In this document: piece after piece, positions 18,280 to 27,582 of the stretch
How positions within the stretch are numbered: position 1 is the first letter of the stretch
How the letters are laid out: each line of letters starts with the position of its first letter
Assembly: GCA_023460995.1 (NCBI GenBank)
Contig: JAEWOE010000006.1
Location: 620,001-684,000 of the forward strand
Length of the DNA: 64,000 bases
Reading direction: 5' to 3'
Source: Bacillota bacterium
GTDB lineage: Bacteria; Bacillota_I; Bacilli_A; RF39; UBA660
Made by a program: the position numbers and the translations under genes
The notes under the pieces: generated by a model
The model's input: the letters and a program-made list of their open reading frames with translations, nothing else
What the model was told of the DNA's origin: nothing
Databases searched by the model: none

Positions 18280-19305
18280 ATGAGAAATATATATAATTAT
18301 AGTCATGAAGAACTTACTTCAATTCTTATAGAACTTGGTTATAAAAAGTTTGCGGCTAATCAATTATATGATTGGCTTTATAAGAAAAGAGTTAAAAGTT
18401 TTGATGAAATGACTAACATAAAAAAAGAATTAACTAGCTACCTTAAAGATAATTTTATCATTGGTAGTATAGAAATAATAAGTAAGCAACATGATAAAGA
18501 TGTATCAAAGTACTTATTTAAACTTGCTGATGGTCAAAAAATAGAAGCAGTATACATGCATCATGACTACGGTCATAGTTTATGTATATCAACGCAAGTT
18601 GGATGTAATATGTCTTGTGCTTTCTGTGAAAGCGGTAGACTTAAAAAAGTAAGAAACTTAGAGAGTAGCGAAATGGTTGAACAAATCTTAGCTATAGAAG
18701 AAGATTTAGGTTTTAAAATAACACACTTAGTTCTTATGGGAATAGGTGAACCATTTGATAATTATGATAATGTAATGAATTTTATAGATATAATAAATGA
18801 TCAAAAAGGTATAGAACTAGGGGCAAGACATATAACAATATCAACAAGTGGTATAGTACCTAAAATAAAGGAGTTTACTAAACAAGATAAACAGGTTAAT
18901 TTAGCTATTTCACTTCATGCTCCAAACAATGAAATAAGAAATAAAATAATGTCTATTAATAAGGCATATCCAATTGAAGAACTTATAAAAAGTGTTAAAG
19001 AGTATATAAATAAAACTAATAGGAGAGTAACATTTGAGTACATAATGATTAAGGATGTTAATGATTCTAATGAACTAGCTAGTGAACTTGCTAGACTATT
19101 AAGAGGTATAAATTGTTATGTTAATTTAATACCATATAATGAGACTAGTCAAATAGAATTTAAAAAAAGTAGCAAAGAACAGATATTATCGTTCTATGAT
19201 GTACTTAAAAAAAATAAAATTAATGTAACGATAAGAAAAGAGTTTGGTTCTAAAGTTGATGCAGCATGTGGACAGCTTAGATCAAAATATGAGGAGGGGA
19301 AATAA
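18280..19305 (+). CDS. rlmN: 23S rRNA/tRNA (adenine-C2)-methyltransferase RlmN
   Basis: 341 residues. Radical-SAM cluster 'GCNMSCAFCESG' (CxxxCxxC), 'MGIGEPFDNYDNV', 'HITISTSGIVPKI', 'AISLHAPNNEIR' and the C-terminal catalytic Cys in 'DAACGQLR' identify RlmN, which methylates A2503 of 23S rRNA and A37 of some tRNAs. First gene of a tightly packed operon: its stop overlaps the prpC start by one base. RlmN-PrpC-PrkC-RsgA-Rpe is a known Bacillota order. Confidence 0.97.
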   Translation: MRNIYNYSHEELTSILIELGYKKFAANQLYDWLYKKRVKSFDEMTNIKKELTSYLKDNFIIGSIEIISKQHDKDVSKYLFKLADGQKIEAVYMHHDYGHSLCISTQVGCNMSCAFCESGRLKKVRNLESSEMVEQILAIEEDLGFKITHLVLMGIGEPFDNYDNVMNFIDIINDQKGIELGARHITISTSGIVPKIKEFTKQDKQVNLAISLHAPNNEIRNKIMSINKAYPIEELIKSVKEYINKTNRRVTFEYIMIKDVNDSNELASELARLLRGINCYVNLIPYNETSQIEFKKSSKEQILSFYDVLKKNKINVTIRKEFGSKVDAACGQLRSKYEEGK

Positions 19306-20045
19306 TGGAATACTGTTATTTAACTGATCCCGGCAAAGTAAGAGATCATAATGAAGATAGTGTAACAATCGTAAAGAATATAAACGAAGAAATACTTATG
19401 TCTGTTGCTGATGGTATGGGAGGACATCGTGGTGGTGAAATAGCGTCATCAATAGCTATTAATATTATAGCCAGAAGATTTTCTGAAACAACATCAATTG
19501 GAACTAAAGAAGAAGCAATTTCTTGGATACAAAATATAGTTGGTGAAGCCAACAAAGAAATATATAAATATACCAAAGAACATCCTGAAAGTGAAGGGAT
19601 GGGTACAACAGTTGTACTTGCTATACTTACTAAACAGTTCCTATTATTCGGTAATATAGGAGATAGTTCTGGTTATGTAATTAAAAATAAGAAATTACAT
19701 AAAATCACAACTGATCATACATTAGTAAATCTACTTGTTAAATCAGGAGAACTTACTCTTCAAGAAGCAAAAGATCACCCAAGGAAGAATGTTCTTATTA
19801 GGGCACTTGGTGCTATTCAAGATGTAGAAATGGATGTATTTGATATAACTGATGATGTAGAAGGTATTCTTCTATGTAGTGACGGTTTAACAAATATGCT
19901 TTCTGATGATCAAATAGCAAAAGTACTTAATGAGGAACATGCCGGTGAACAAAAACTTGAAAAATTAGTTATTAAAAGTAACAATCGTGGGGGTACTGAT
20001 AATATATCAATCGCGTATTTGAATAAAGGTGGGAAAGTATTATGA
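19305..20045 (+). CDS. prpC: PP2C-type protein phosphatase PrpC/Stp
   Basis: 246 residues. PP2C motifs: 'DPGKVRDHNEDS', metal-binding 'SVADGMGGHRGGE', 'GMGTTVVLAI', 'GNIGDSSGYV' and 'LCSDGLTNML', plus 'RGGTDNISI'. It is the Mn-dependent Ser/Thr phosphatase that reverses PrkC phosphorylation. Overlaps rlmN by one base and prkC by four (ATGA), so kinase and phosphatase are made together. Confidence 0.96.
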   Translation: MEYCYLTDPGKVRDHNEDSVTIVKNINEEILMSVADGMGGHRGGEIASSIAINIIARRFSETTSIGTKEEAISWIQNIVGEANKEIYKYTKEHPESEGMGTTVVLAILTKQFLLFGNIGDSSGYVIKNKKLHKITTDHTLVNLLVKSGELTLQEAKDHPRKNVLIRALGAIQDVEMDVFDITDDVEGILLCSDGLTNMLSDDQIAKVLNEEHAGEQKLEKLVIKSNNRGGTDNISIAYLNKGGKVL

Positions 20046-21781
20046 TAATTAAAGGTCAAAAGATTAATAATAGATATCAAATTATAAGATCTATAGGTGA
20101 AGGTGGAATGGCTAATGTTTATTTAGCTTATGATACTATCTTAGATCGTAATGTGGCTGTCAAAATATTAAGAGGTGATCTTGCAACGGATGAAAAATTC
20201 GTAAGACGTTTCCAAAGGGAAGCAATATCCGCAAGTTCTTTAAGTCATCCTAATATTGTTGAAATGTATGATGTTGGTGAAGATGATGGTAATTACTTTA
20301 TAGTAATGGAATATATAGATGGTAAAACTTTAAAGAGTCTTATTAAAAGACGTGGAGCTCTTACTTTACCTGAAGTAATTGATATTATGTTACAACTTAC
20401 TTCAGCTATCGCCTGTGCTCATGATAGTTATATAATTCATAGAGATATAAAACCACAAAACGTTATGATACTAGATGATGGTAGAGTTAAGATAACAGAT
20501 TTTGGTATTGCTATCGCAAGTAATGCAACTGAGCTTACACAAACTAACTCAGTTATGGGATCAGTTCATTATTTACCTCCTGAACAAGCTAATGGTCAGG
20601 GAGCAACTATAAAAAGTGATATATACTCTCTTGGTATTTTAATGTTTGAACTTATTTCTGGGCATGTACCATTTAAAGGTGATAATGCTGTTGAAATAGC
20701 GATTAAGCAAATGAAGGAACCACTTCCTAATGTATGTAAATTAGTTGATGGTGTACCTCAGAGTATGGAAAACATCATTCTTAAAGCATGTGCCAAAAAT
20801 CCTAAAAACAGATATGACTCAGTAAGAGAAATGTATGGTGATTTAAAAGAATGCTTAGATGATGAAGCACCAATACAAAATAGAGTTGTTTATAAATATC
20901 CAGAAGATGATTTAGAAGAAACTAAAAGTCTAGATGATTTGAAAGATATTTCTCGTAGTGAGAAAAATAGGAAGAATGCTAGAAATATTGAGTTAGAAGA
21001 ACTAGAAGAAAAGAAAACAGGTAAGGGCCTAAATATTGCTTTATGGATAACTGGAACTTTAGTCGCACTTATTGCTTTTACATTAGTAGCTGTAGTATTT
21101 ATAGTGCCAGCCCTAACAAAAGCTAAAGATGTTAAGATTCCAGATGTTTCAGGCATGACTATTGAGAAAGCTGAAGCTGCTTTAATTAAAGCCGGATTAG
21201 AAGTTGATGTTGAAGTAACGGAAGAAGAATCTGATGATGTAGATGAAGGTTTAGTTATTGGAACTAGCCCTAGAGCTAATCGTACAGTAAAAGAAGGACA
21301 AAAAATAAAACTTACTGTTTCGCTTGGTACTGTAACTATTGAAATAGGAGATTATGTAAATAAAAACTATTTAGAAGTTAAAGGTGCTCTTGAAACATTA
21401 GGATTAAAGGTAACGATTGAAAAGAAAGATGTAGAAAATACTGAAGGAAAAGAATATGATTCAAGTATAATTATCGAGCAATCTATTAAAAAAGGTGAGA
21501 AAGTAGAAAAAGATACTGAAATTATTCTTTATGTCCCAAATGTTCTTATAAAATACCCTGATTTTACGACATACACATTAGAACAAATAACTGCTTGGTG
21601 TAAACAAAATAATGTTATTTTAACAGTTGAATATGAAGAAAGTTCTACTTATCCTGCTGGAACTATTATGTATCAATCAAGAACAGCTGGAGATACAGTT
21701 GTAGCTAATGCAACTTTAAAAATAGGTGTTTCTAAAGCTGCTACTACAGATGATAATAGTACTACAACTGAGGATAAATAG
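20042..21781 (+). CDS. prkC: PASTA-domain Ser/Thr protein kinase PrkC/Stk
   Basis: 579 residues. Kinase domain about 10-270: glycine loop 'IGEGGMANVYLAYD', Lys in 'NVAVKIL', 'HRDIKPQN', 'DFGIA' and an activation loop rich in Thr ('ELTQTNSVMGSVHYLPPEQA'). A basic juxtamembrane stretch, one membrane helix at about 330-356, then three PASTA repeats that in relatives bind muropeptides or beta-lactams. In Bacillus PrkC senses peptidoglycan fragments and triggers spore germination, relevant because spore genes are present here. The final 10 residues are Thr/Asp rich. Confidence 0.96.
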   Translation: MIIKGQKINNRYQIIRSIGEGGMANVYLAYDTILDRNVAVKILRGDLATDEKFVRRFQREAISASSLSHPNIVEMYDVGEDDGNYFIVMEYIDGKTLKSLIKRRGALTLPEVIDIMLQLTSAIACAHDSYIIHRDIKPQNVMILDDGRVKITDFGIAIASNATELTQTNSVMGSVHYLPPEQANGQGATIKSDIYSLGILMFELISGHVPFKGDNAVEIAIKQMKEPLPNVCKLVDGVPQSMENIILKACAKNPKNRYDSVREMYGDLKECLDDEAPIQNRVVYKYPEDDLEETKSLDDLKDISRSEKNRKNARNIELEELEEKKTGKGLNIALWITGTLVALIAFTLVAVVFIVPALTKAKDVKIPDVSGMTIEKAEAALIKAGLEVDVEVTEEESDDVDEGLVIGTSPRANRTVKEGQKIKLTVSLGTVTIEIGDYVNKNYLEVKGALETLGLKVTIEKKDVENTEGKEYDSSIIIEQSIKKGEKVEKDTEIILYVPNVLIKYPDFTTYTLEQITAWCKQNNVILTVEYEESSTYPAGTIMYQSRTAGDTVVANATLKIGVSKAATTDDNSTTTEDK

Positions 21782-22626
21782 TGCAGGGACAAATAATAAA
21801 GATAATAAGTAATGATTTTACGGTACTATGTAATGATAACGTGGAGCGTACATGCAAAGCTAGAGGAAAATTTCGTAATATGAAAATTATTCCTCTAGTA
21901 GGAGACCATGTTATAGTAGATACTGATATTAATTGTATAATGGAAGTACTTCCAAGGAAGAATTCACTTGTTAGACCAGCAATATGTAATATTGATAGAG
22001 TATTCATAATTGCTGCTACAACAAAGCCGGAATTTGATTCAAATTTACTAGATAAACTTTTAGTTATCTCTGAATTTAATCAAATAGACCCCATTATATG
22101 TTTAACTAAAGTTGACTTATTAACAGAAGAAAAATTTGAAGAGTTAAAACCTACTATTGAGTACTATCAAAAAATAGGTTATGAAGTTGTTATTAATACA
22201 GAACTTGACCGTATTAAAGAATTATTAAGTGGTAAAGTAACTGTGTTTACAGGACAGTCAGGGGCAGGGAAATCGACCTTGCTAAATACTATAGATGATA
22301 AGTTTAGTATAAGAACAAATGAAATATCTATAGCTTTAGGTAGAGGAAAACATACAACAAGACATACTGAATTATTAAAAACCTGTGAAGGCTGGGTAGC
22401 AGATACACCTGGTTTCTCATCACTAGAGTTTGATATGGTCGGTATGACAAAAAGTGATATAAGAGATAATTTTGTTGAGTTTCAAGAGTTACGAGATGAG
22501 TGTAAATATAAAGACTGCATGCATTTTCATGATGATGGGTGTAAAATAAAAGAAGAAGTAAAAAATGGTAACATTATTGAAAGTAGGTATAAAAACTACA
22601 TAAAATTTATTACAGGCAAGGAGTAA
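21781..22626 (+). CDS. rsgA: Ribosome small-subunit GTPase RsgA
   Basis: 281 residues. OB-fold N-terminus, then a circularly permuted GTPase: G4 'CLTKVDLL' comes first, then G1 'TGQSGAGKSTLLNTI' and G3 'VADTPGFSSL'. The C-terminal zinc knuckle is 'CKYKDCMHFHDDGC'. RsgA checks late 30S assembly. The GTG start shares its G with the prkC stop; no better start exists in frame nearby. Confidence 0.96.
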   Translation: MQGQIIKIISNDFTVLCNDNVERTCKARGKFRNMKIIPLVGDHVIVDTDINCIMEVLPRKNSLVRPAICNIDRVFIIAATTKPEFDSNLLDKLLVISEFNQIDPIICLTKVDLLTEEKFEELKPTIEYYQKIGYEVVINTELDRIKELLSGKVTVFTGQSGAGKSTLLNTIDDKFSIRTNEISIALGRGKHTTRHTELLKTCEGWVADTPGFSSLEFDMVGMTKSDIRDNFVEFQELRDECKYKDCMHFHDDGCKIKEEVKNGNIIESRYKNYIKFITGKE

Positions 22627-22629
22627 CAT

Positions 22630-23271
22630 ATGAAGAAAATATCAGTTTCAATATTATCAATTAAAGAAAATATAAAAGAAAATATAAAAGTATTAGATAA
22701 TCTTGATATAGATTATATCCATTTAGATATAATGGATGGTAAATTTGTACCTAATATAACATGGGATATAATAGAAATAGAAAAACTTATTAGTAATCAT
22801 AATAAACCATTAGATGTTCATTTAATGGTAAGTGATATAAAAAAACATATTGATGATTATAGTAAATTAAATCCAGAATTTATTACATTCCATTATGAGG
22901 CTACATCTGATCCGGCTAATGTAATTGCTTACATTCAAAGTAAGGAAGTTAAAGCTGGAATATCAATAAAGCCTAATACGGATGTAGAAGAATTATTACC
23001 TTATCTATCTAAAATAGACTTAGTACTTGTTATGAGTGTTGAACCTGGTAAGGGTGGACAAAAATATATAAGTAGTGTTAATGAAAAGATAGATGAGTTA
23101 GAATTAGTAAGAAAAGCATATAATTATAACTATGTTATAGAAGTTGATGGTGGAATAACAAATGAAACCATTAAAGAGTGTGCTAATGCTGATTTATTTG
23201 TAGTTGGAACTTACATTACAAGTAGTGAAGACTATAAAGAAAAAATAGAAGAATTAAAGTCTATTATTTAG
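22630..23271 (+). CDS. rpe: Ribulose-phosphate 3-epimerase
   Basis: 213 residues, TIM barrel. Motifs 'HLDIMDGKFVPNIT', 'LDVHLMVSD', 'HYEA', 'VMSVEPGKGGQKY' and 'VDGGI' are those of Rpe, which interconverts ribulose-5-phosphate and xylulose-5-phosphate in the pentose phosphate pathway. Three bases after rsgA; last gene of the operon. Slightly shorter than Bacillus Rpe, with all catalytic His and Asp positions present. Confidence 0.95.
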   Translation: MKKISVSILSIKENIKENIKVLDNLDIDYIHLDIMDGKFVPNITWDIIEIEKLISNHNKPLDVHLMVSDIKKHIDDYSKLNPEFITFHYEATSDPANVIAYIQSKEVKAGISIKPNTDVEELLPYLSKIDLVLVMSVEPGKGGQKYISSVNEKIDELELVRKAYNYNYVIEVDGGITNETIKECANADLFVVGTYITSSEDYKEKIEELKSII

Positions 23272-23329
23272 GCTTTTTTTTATCCAGTTATATGCATGAT
23301 TATGATATAATTAAACTAGGTGAGTTTAT

Positions 23330-23464
23330 ATGGAAATGGAAAATAAAACAAAAGAAAAGAAATTAAGTAGTTCTCTAAAGATAAAAATAGTATTTTTAGC
23401 AATACAAACAATAGTAATACTGGTAATCTTTTTTGCTTTTCTAATTAAATATTTAAATAGATAA
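23330..23464 (+). CDS. Small single-helix membrane protein, 44 residues
   Basis: ATG 23330 follows CTAGGTGAGTTTAT, a good ribosome site, and TATGATATAAT-like promoter sequence upstream. The product starts 'MEMENKTKEKKLSSSLKIKI', a basic cytoplasmic end, followed by one membrane helix and a short 'KYLNR' tail. Small tail proteins of this shape are often missed. It sits 67 bases ahead of PFOR; a role is not recognised. The reading frame, ribosome site and clean membrane helix argue for a real gene. Confidence 0.5.
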   Translation: MEMENKTKEKKLSSSLKIKIVFLAIQTIVILVIFFAFLIKYLNR

Positions 23465-23531
23465 TAATATCTACTAAATTAACTCAAATAATATATGTTA
23501 TATTAATATAATTAAAAGATGGAGGGATAAT

Positions 23532-26500
23532 ATGAGAAAATATATAACAGTCGATGGAAATGAAGCAGCTGCAAGAACAGCCTATATGTTTACAGAAGTA
23601 GCTGGGATTTACCCTATAACACCTTCTAGTCCTATGGCAGAACTTTCTGATGAATGGAGTAATAAAGGTAAATTAAACATTTTTAATGATACTGTAAAGG
23701 TTGTAGAAATGCAAAGTGAAGCTGGGGCAGCAGGAATGGTTCACGGATCATTAATATCTGGATGTTTAACAACAACATATACTGCTAGTCAGGGATTACT
23801 TTTAATGATTCCTAATATGTACAAAATGTCTGGAGAGATGCTTCCAGCAGTATTTCATGTAGCAGCTAGATCTTTATCAACACATGCATTATCAATCTTT
23901 GGAGATCATCAAGATATATACGCTGCTCGTCAAACAGGTTTTTGTATGCTTGCATCTTCTTCAGTTCAAGATGCCGCTATTCTTTCAGGAGTAGCGCACT
24001 TATCAGCTATAAAAGCAAGTTTACCATTTATGCATTTCTTTGATGGCTTTAGAACAAGTCATGAAATAAATAAAATAGAAGTACTTGAAAAAGAAGATTT
24101 TGAAAAGTATTTAGATAGAGAAGCTCTAGATAAATTTAGAGCTAAAGCTTTAAACCCAATGGCTCCTACTATTATGGGAACTGCTCAAAATGGGGATGTT
24201 TATTTCCAGGCTACTGAAGTAAGAAATAAGTATTACGAAAATGTTCCTGATATCGTTAACGATTATATGGAAAAACTTGGTAAAGAAATAGGTATAGATT
24301 ATAAACCATTTAATTATTATGGAAGTAGTGATGCTAAAGAAATAATAATAGCGATGGGCTCTGTTTGCGAAACAATTAAAGAAACTATCGATGTACTAAA
24401 TAATAAAGGATATAATGTTGGTTTAATAGAAGTACATTTATATAGACCATTTAGTACTAAATACTTACTTAATGTTTTACCTAAATCAGTAGAAAAAGTA
24501 GCAGTACTAGATCGTACTAAAGAACCAGGAAGTATTGGAGAACCTTTATACTTAGACATAGTAGACGCTATAAAAAACACTAATATTAAGGTAGTAGGCG
24601 GCAGATATGGGCTATCTAGTAAAGATACTAGCCCTAGTCAAATAAAAGCCGTATATGACATGTTAAAAGGTGATATTAAAGATAGGTTTACTATAGGTAT
24701 TATTGATGATGTAACTAACTTAAGTTTACCTGTAGATAAAAGCTTTAAGATTGATAAAGCTTTAGAATTCTTAATATATGGATATGGTTCTGATGGTATG
24801 GTTAGTGCCTCTAAATCTATCATGAAATTAGTAGGTGAAACTACAAGTAAATATGTTCAAGGTTACTTTGAATATGATTCTAAAAAGTCAGGTGGTGTTA
24901 CAGTATCTCATTTAAGATTTGATGATAATATTATAAGATCTACTTATTTTGTAGAAAATCCATATTTAGTAGTATGTACTAAAGATGAGTACTTATCTAA
25001 ATACAGTATGCTTACAAATATTAAAGAAAATGGTATATTTATATTAAATACTAAAAGATCTAAAGAAGAAATATTTGAAGTTATGAGTGATTCTGACTAT
25101 GAAATACTTAAAAATAGAAATATTAAAGTATATACAATAAATGCTCATGATGTAGCAGAAAAATTAGGACTAGAAAATAAAATAAGCACTATTATGCAAA
25201 GTGTTATTTTATATATAACTAATATAATTGATTATGAACTTGCTAAAGAAGAAATGAAAAAGTTTGCTAAAAAGAGATACTTTAAAAAAGGTGAAGAAAT
25301 ACTTAATGCCAACTATAAAGCGATTGAAGAAGCAAGTACTCATTTAGAAGATTTAACACTTGATAGTGATATTGAGCGTGTTATAGAAATTAAAGAAAAA
25401 AATTTATATAATGAAATAGATGAAAGAAGAGGAGATGATCTTCCAACATCTGCTTTCTTAAATAATGCTAATGGTAGTTTTGAAGCGGGAACAAGTTATA
25501 GAGATAAACGTGGTATAAGTGATAGTGTTCCAAAATGGATTAATGAAAACTGTATCATGTGTAATCAGTGTAGTACATTTTGTCCACACGCTGTAATAAG
25601 ACCATTCTTATTAAGTAAAGATGAATTTGATAAAGCACCTGATTATGTAAAAGAAAGATGTATTGATCCAATTATGCCAGCTTTAAAAGAATATAAATAC
25701 ATAATTAGTATATCTGCTAAAGACTGTACTGGTTGTGGTATATGTATTCAAAATTGTCCTGGTAAAAAGAATCAAAAAGCTCTTATGTTTAATGAACTAG
25801 ATGATTCACTTAAAAATCATGAACAAGAAATATTTGATTATTTACTTGATAACATAGAAGAAAAAAATGTTGAGGCAAATACTATTATTAATAGTCAGTT
25901 TAAAACACCTAAATTTGCTTTCTCAGGAGCATGTGCAGGTTGCGGGGAAACTCCTTATTTAAAACTTCTAACACAGTTATTTGGTAAATACTTAATAATA
26001 AGTAACGCTACTGGTTGTACTTCAATATATGGAGCAAGTACACCATCTATGCCTTATACAGTACCTTGGGGATCTTCATTATTTGAAGATAATGCTGAAT
26101 ATGGATATGGTATGTTAGTAGCTAATAAAACAATAAAAATGCGTCTTAAGAATATTATGGAAAATAATATGGAAAATTCAAATAAAGAACTATTTACAAA
26201 ATGGATTACTAATGTTGATAACTATGATATAACTAAAGATGTATATGACTCACTTGATTATGAAACAGTACCAAGTGAAATAAAGAATTTAAAAGATTAT
26301 TTAGTTAAAAGAAGTATATGGACTATCGGTGGTGATGGTTGGGCTTATGATATTGGTTATGGTGGAATAGACCATGTTTTAGCAAGTAACGAAGATGTTA
26401 ATATTCTAGTTCTTGATACGCAAGTATATTCTAATACTGGAGGTCAGTCATCAAAAGCAAGTCCTGAAGGAAGTATTGCAGCCTTTACTTCAATTGGTAA

Positions 26501-26957
26501 AAACCAAAGTAAGAAAGACTTAGCTGCACTAGCACTAGCTTATCCTCATGTATATGTTGCTAATATATCTTTAGGAGCAAATCCTAATCAGGCATTAAAA
26601 GCCTTTAAAGAAGCAGAAGCACATAAGGGACCATCTATAATAATTGCTTATTCTACATGTATTTCACACGGAATAAAAGGTGGACTATTAAATACTATAG
26701 AGATAGAGAAACTAGCTGCTAGTAGTGGTTTCTTCCCAATATTTAGATATAATCCTGAAACAGAGGTATTTAGTTTAGATAGCAAAGCTGATTTTGAAAA
26801 ATACGAAGAATTCTTAGATACACAAACAAGATTTAATATGCTTAAAGTAGTTAATCCAACTAAAGCAGATACATTATTAAATTCTAATAAAGAAAATGCT
26901 AAGAAAAGATATGAGTACTATGAAAATTTAGCTAATAAAAAGAAAAAAGATGCATAA
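23532..26957 (+). CDS. nifJ: Pyruvate:ferredoxin (flavodoxin) oxidoreductase
   Basis: 1141 residues, the full single-chain form with domains I-VII. It starts 'YITVDGNEAAARTAYMFTEVAGIYPITPSSPMAE'. Two [4Fe-4S] ferredoxin motifs, 'CIMCNQCSTFCPH' and 'CTGCGICIQNCPG', are followed by the TPP domain with third-cluster Cys in 'CAGCGETPYLKLL', 'GCTSIYGAS' and 'STCISHG', and 'GGDGWAYDIGYGG'. It oxidises pyruvate plus CoA to acetyl-CoA, CO2 and reduced ferredoxin, and marks an anaerobic metabolism. The stop codon sits inside a terminator hairpin. Confidence 0.98.
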   Translation: MRKYITVDGNEAAARTAYMFTEVAGIYPITPSSPMAELSDEWSNKGKLNIFNDTVKVVEMQSEAGAAGMVHGSLISGCLTTTYTASQGLLLMIPNMYKMSGEMLPAVFHVAARSLSTHALSIFGDHQDIYAARQTGFCMLASSSVQDAAILSGVAHLSAIKASLPFMHFFDGFRTSHEINKIEVLEKEDFEKYLDREALDKFRAKALNPMAPTIMGTAQNGDVYFQATEVRNKYYENVPDIVNDYMEKLGKEIGIDYKPFNYYGSSDAKEIIIAMGSVCETIKETIDVLNNKGYNVGLIEVHLYRPFSTKYLLNVLPKSVEKVAVLDRTKEPGSIGEPLYLDIVDAIKNTNIKVVGGRYGLSSKDTSPSQIKAVYDMLKGDIKDRFTIGIIDDVTNLSLPVDKSFKIDKALEFLIYGYGSDGMVSASKSIMKLVGETTSKYVQGYFEYDSKKSGGVTVSHLRFDDNIIRSTYFVENPYLVVCTKDEYLSKYSMLTNIKENGIFILNTKRSKEEIFEVMSDSDYEILKNRNIKVYTINAHDVAEKLGLENKISTIMQSVILYITNIIDYELAKEEMKKFAKKRYFKKGEEILNANYKAIEEASTHLEDLTLDSDIERVIEIKEKNLYNEIDERRGDDLPTSAFLNNANGSFEAGTSYRDKRGISDSVPKWINENCIMCNQCSTFCPHAVIRPFLLSKDEFDKAPDYVKERCIDPIMPALKEYKYIISISAKDCTGCGICIQNCPGKKNQKALMFNELDDSLKNHEQEIFDYLLDNIEEKNVEANTIINSQFKTPKFAFSGACAGCGETPYLKLLTQLFGKYLIISNATGCTSIYGASTPSMPYTVPWGSSLFEDNAEYGYGMLVANKTIKMRLKNIMENNMENSNKELFTKWITNVDNYDITKDVYDSLDYETVPSEIKNLKDYLVKRSIWTIGGDGWAYDIGYGGIDHVLASNEDVNILVLDTQVYSNTGGQSSKASPEGSIAAFTSIGKNQSKKDLAALALAYPHVYVANISLGANPNQALKAFKEAEAHKGPSIIIAYSTCISHGIKGGLLNTIEIEKLAASSGFFPIFRYNPETEVFSLDSKADFEKYEEFLDTQTRFNMLKVVNPTKADTLLNSNKENAKKRYEYYENLANKKKKDA

Positions 26958-26968
26958 GCATCTTTTTT
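26943..26968 (+). terminator. Terminator between convergent genes
   Basis: AAAAAAGATGC/GCATCTTTTTT with loop ATAA containing the PFOR stop codon; A- and T-runs on both sides let it work in both directions. Confidence 0.85.
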
Positions 26969-26976
26969 GTTTTACA

Positions 26977-27258
26977 TTATAAACTTTTTACTTTAACCTT
27001 TTCCTTATATTTAACCAGTTCTCTTGATAATTGATCAGGACAAGAAGTAGGCTTATTACCACATTTAATACCAGATAATTTATTTATAACTTCATCAATA
27101 GGCATATCCTTTATAAGGGCACTAATACCTAGTGAATTACCTGGACATCCTCCAATAACTTGACTGTCTTTTACTATGTTATCATCAACTGTAATAATCA
27201 TCTTTTTAGAACAAACACCTTTAGGTTCAAACTCAATTTTTTCTTCCATAAATATCAC
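26977..27258 (-). CDS. TSCPD-domain protein (TIGR03905 type)
   Basis: 93 residues with 'VIGGCPGNSLGISALI' and the name-giving C-terminal 'CGNKPTSCPDQLSREL'. The TSCPD domain also forms the C-terminus of B12-dependent ribonucleotide reductases; stand-alone copies are common in anaerobic Bacillota and are of unknown function. The four Cys could bind a metal or act as redox thiols. It converges on PFOR through a shared terminator. ATG 27249 (residue 4) is an alternative start closer to the GGTGATATTTATG-type ribosome site. Confidence 0.85.
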   Translation of the reverse strand: MIFMEEKIEFEPKGVCSKKMIITVDDNIVKDSQVIGGCPGNSLGISALIKDMPIDEVINKLSGIKCGNKPTSCPDQLSRELVKYKEKVKVKSL

Positions 27259-27582
27259 CTATATAAATTATATCATAATAATAAATAAAAAGAACATGTA
27301 CATATAATAAGAAAGATTACTTAGAAAAGTAATAAACATATGCAATACATCAACTTTACATCACCTATATTGAGAATTTACTCGTATTGTGTTACTATAT
27401 TTTTAGTAATAATAAAAATCGACTTTTGTAGTAATTGTATTTAAGGGGTGATGTGTAGGGTAGTGTGTTTATGTAAGATGTAGTAAGATTCATGATGTTT
27501 GTTGTTTGTTTTATGTAGTATGATTTATGATGTATGTTGTGTGTAGTAAGTTGTAAATATAAATATATGAAGGGATATATTT
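27259..27582 (+). other. Intergenic region with C-depleted leader
   Basis: 324 bases without a gene. The right half (27424-27587) has a single C in 164 bases and many GATGT/TGTTGT-like short repeats, on the sense strand of the M23 gene. No hairpin terminator or riboswitch pattern is apparent. Confidence 0.6.
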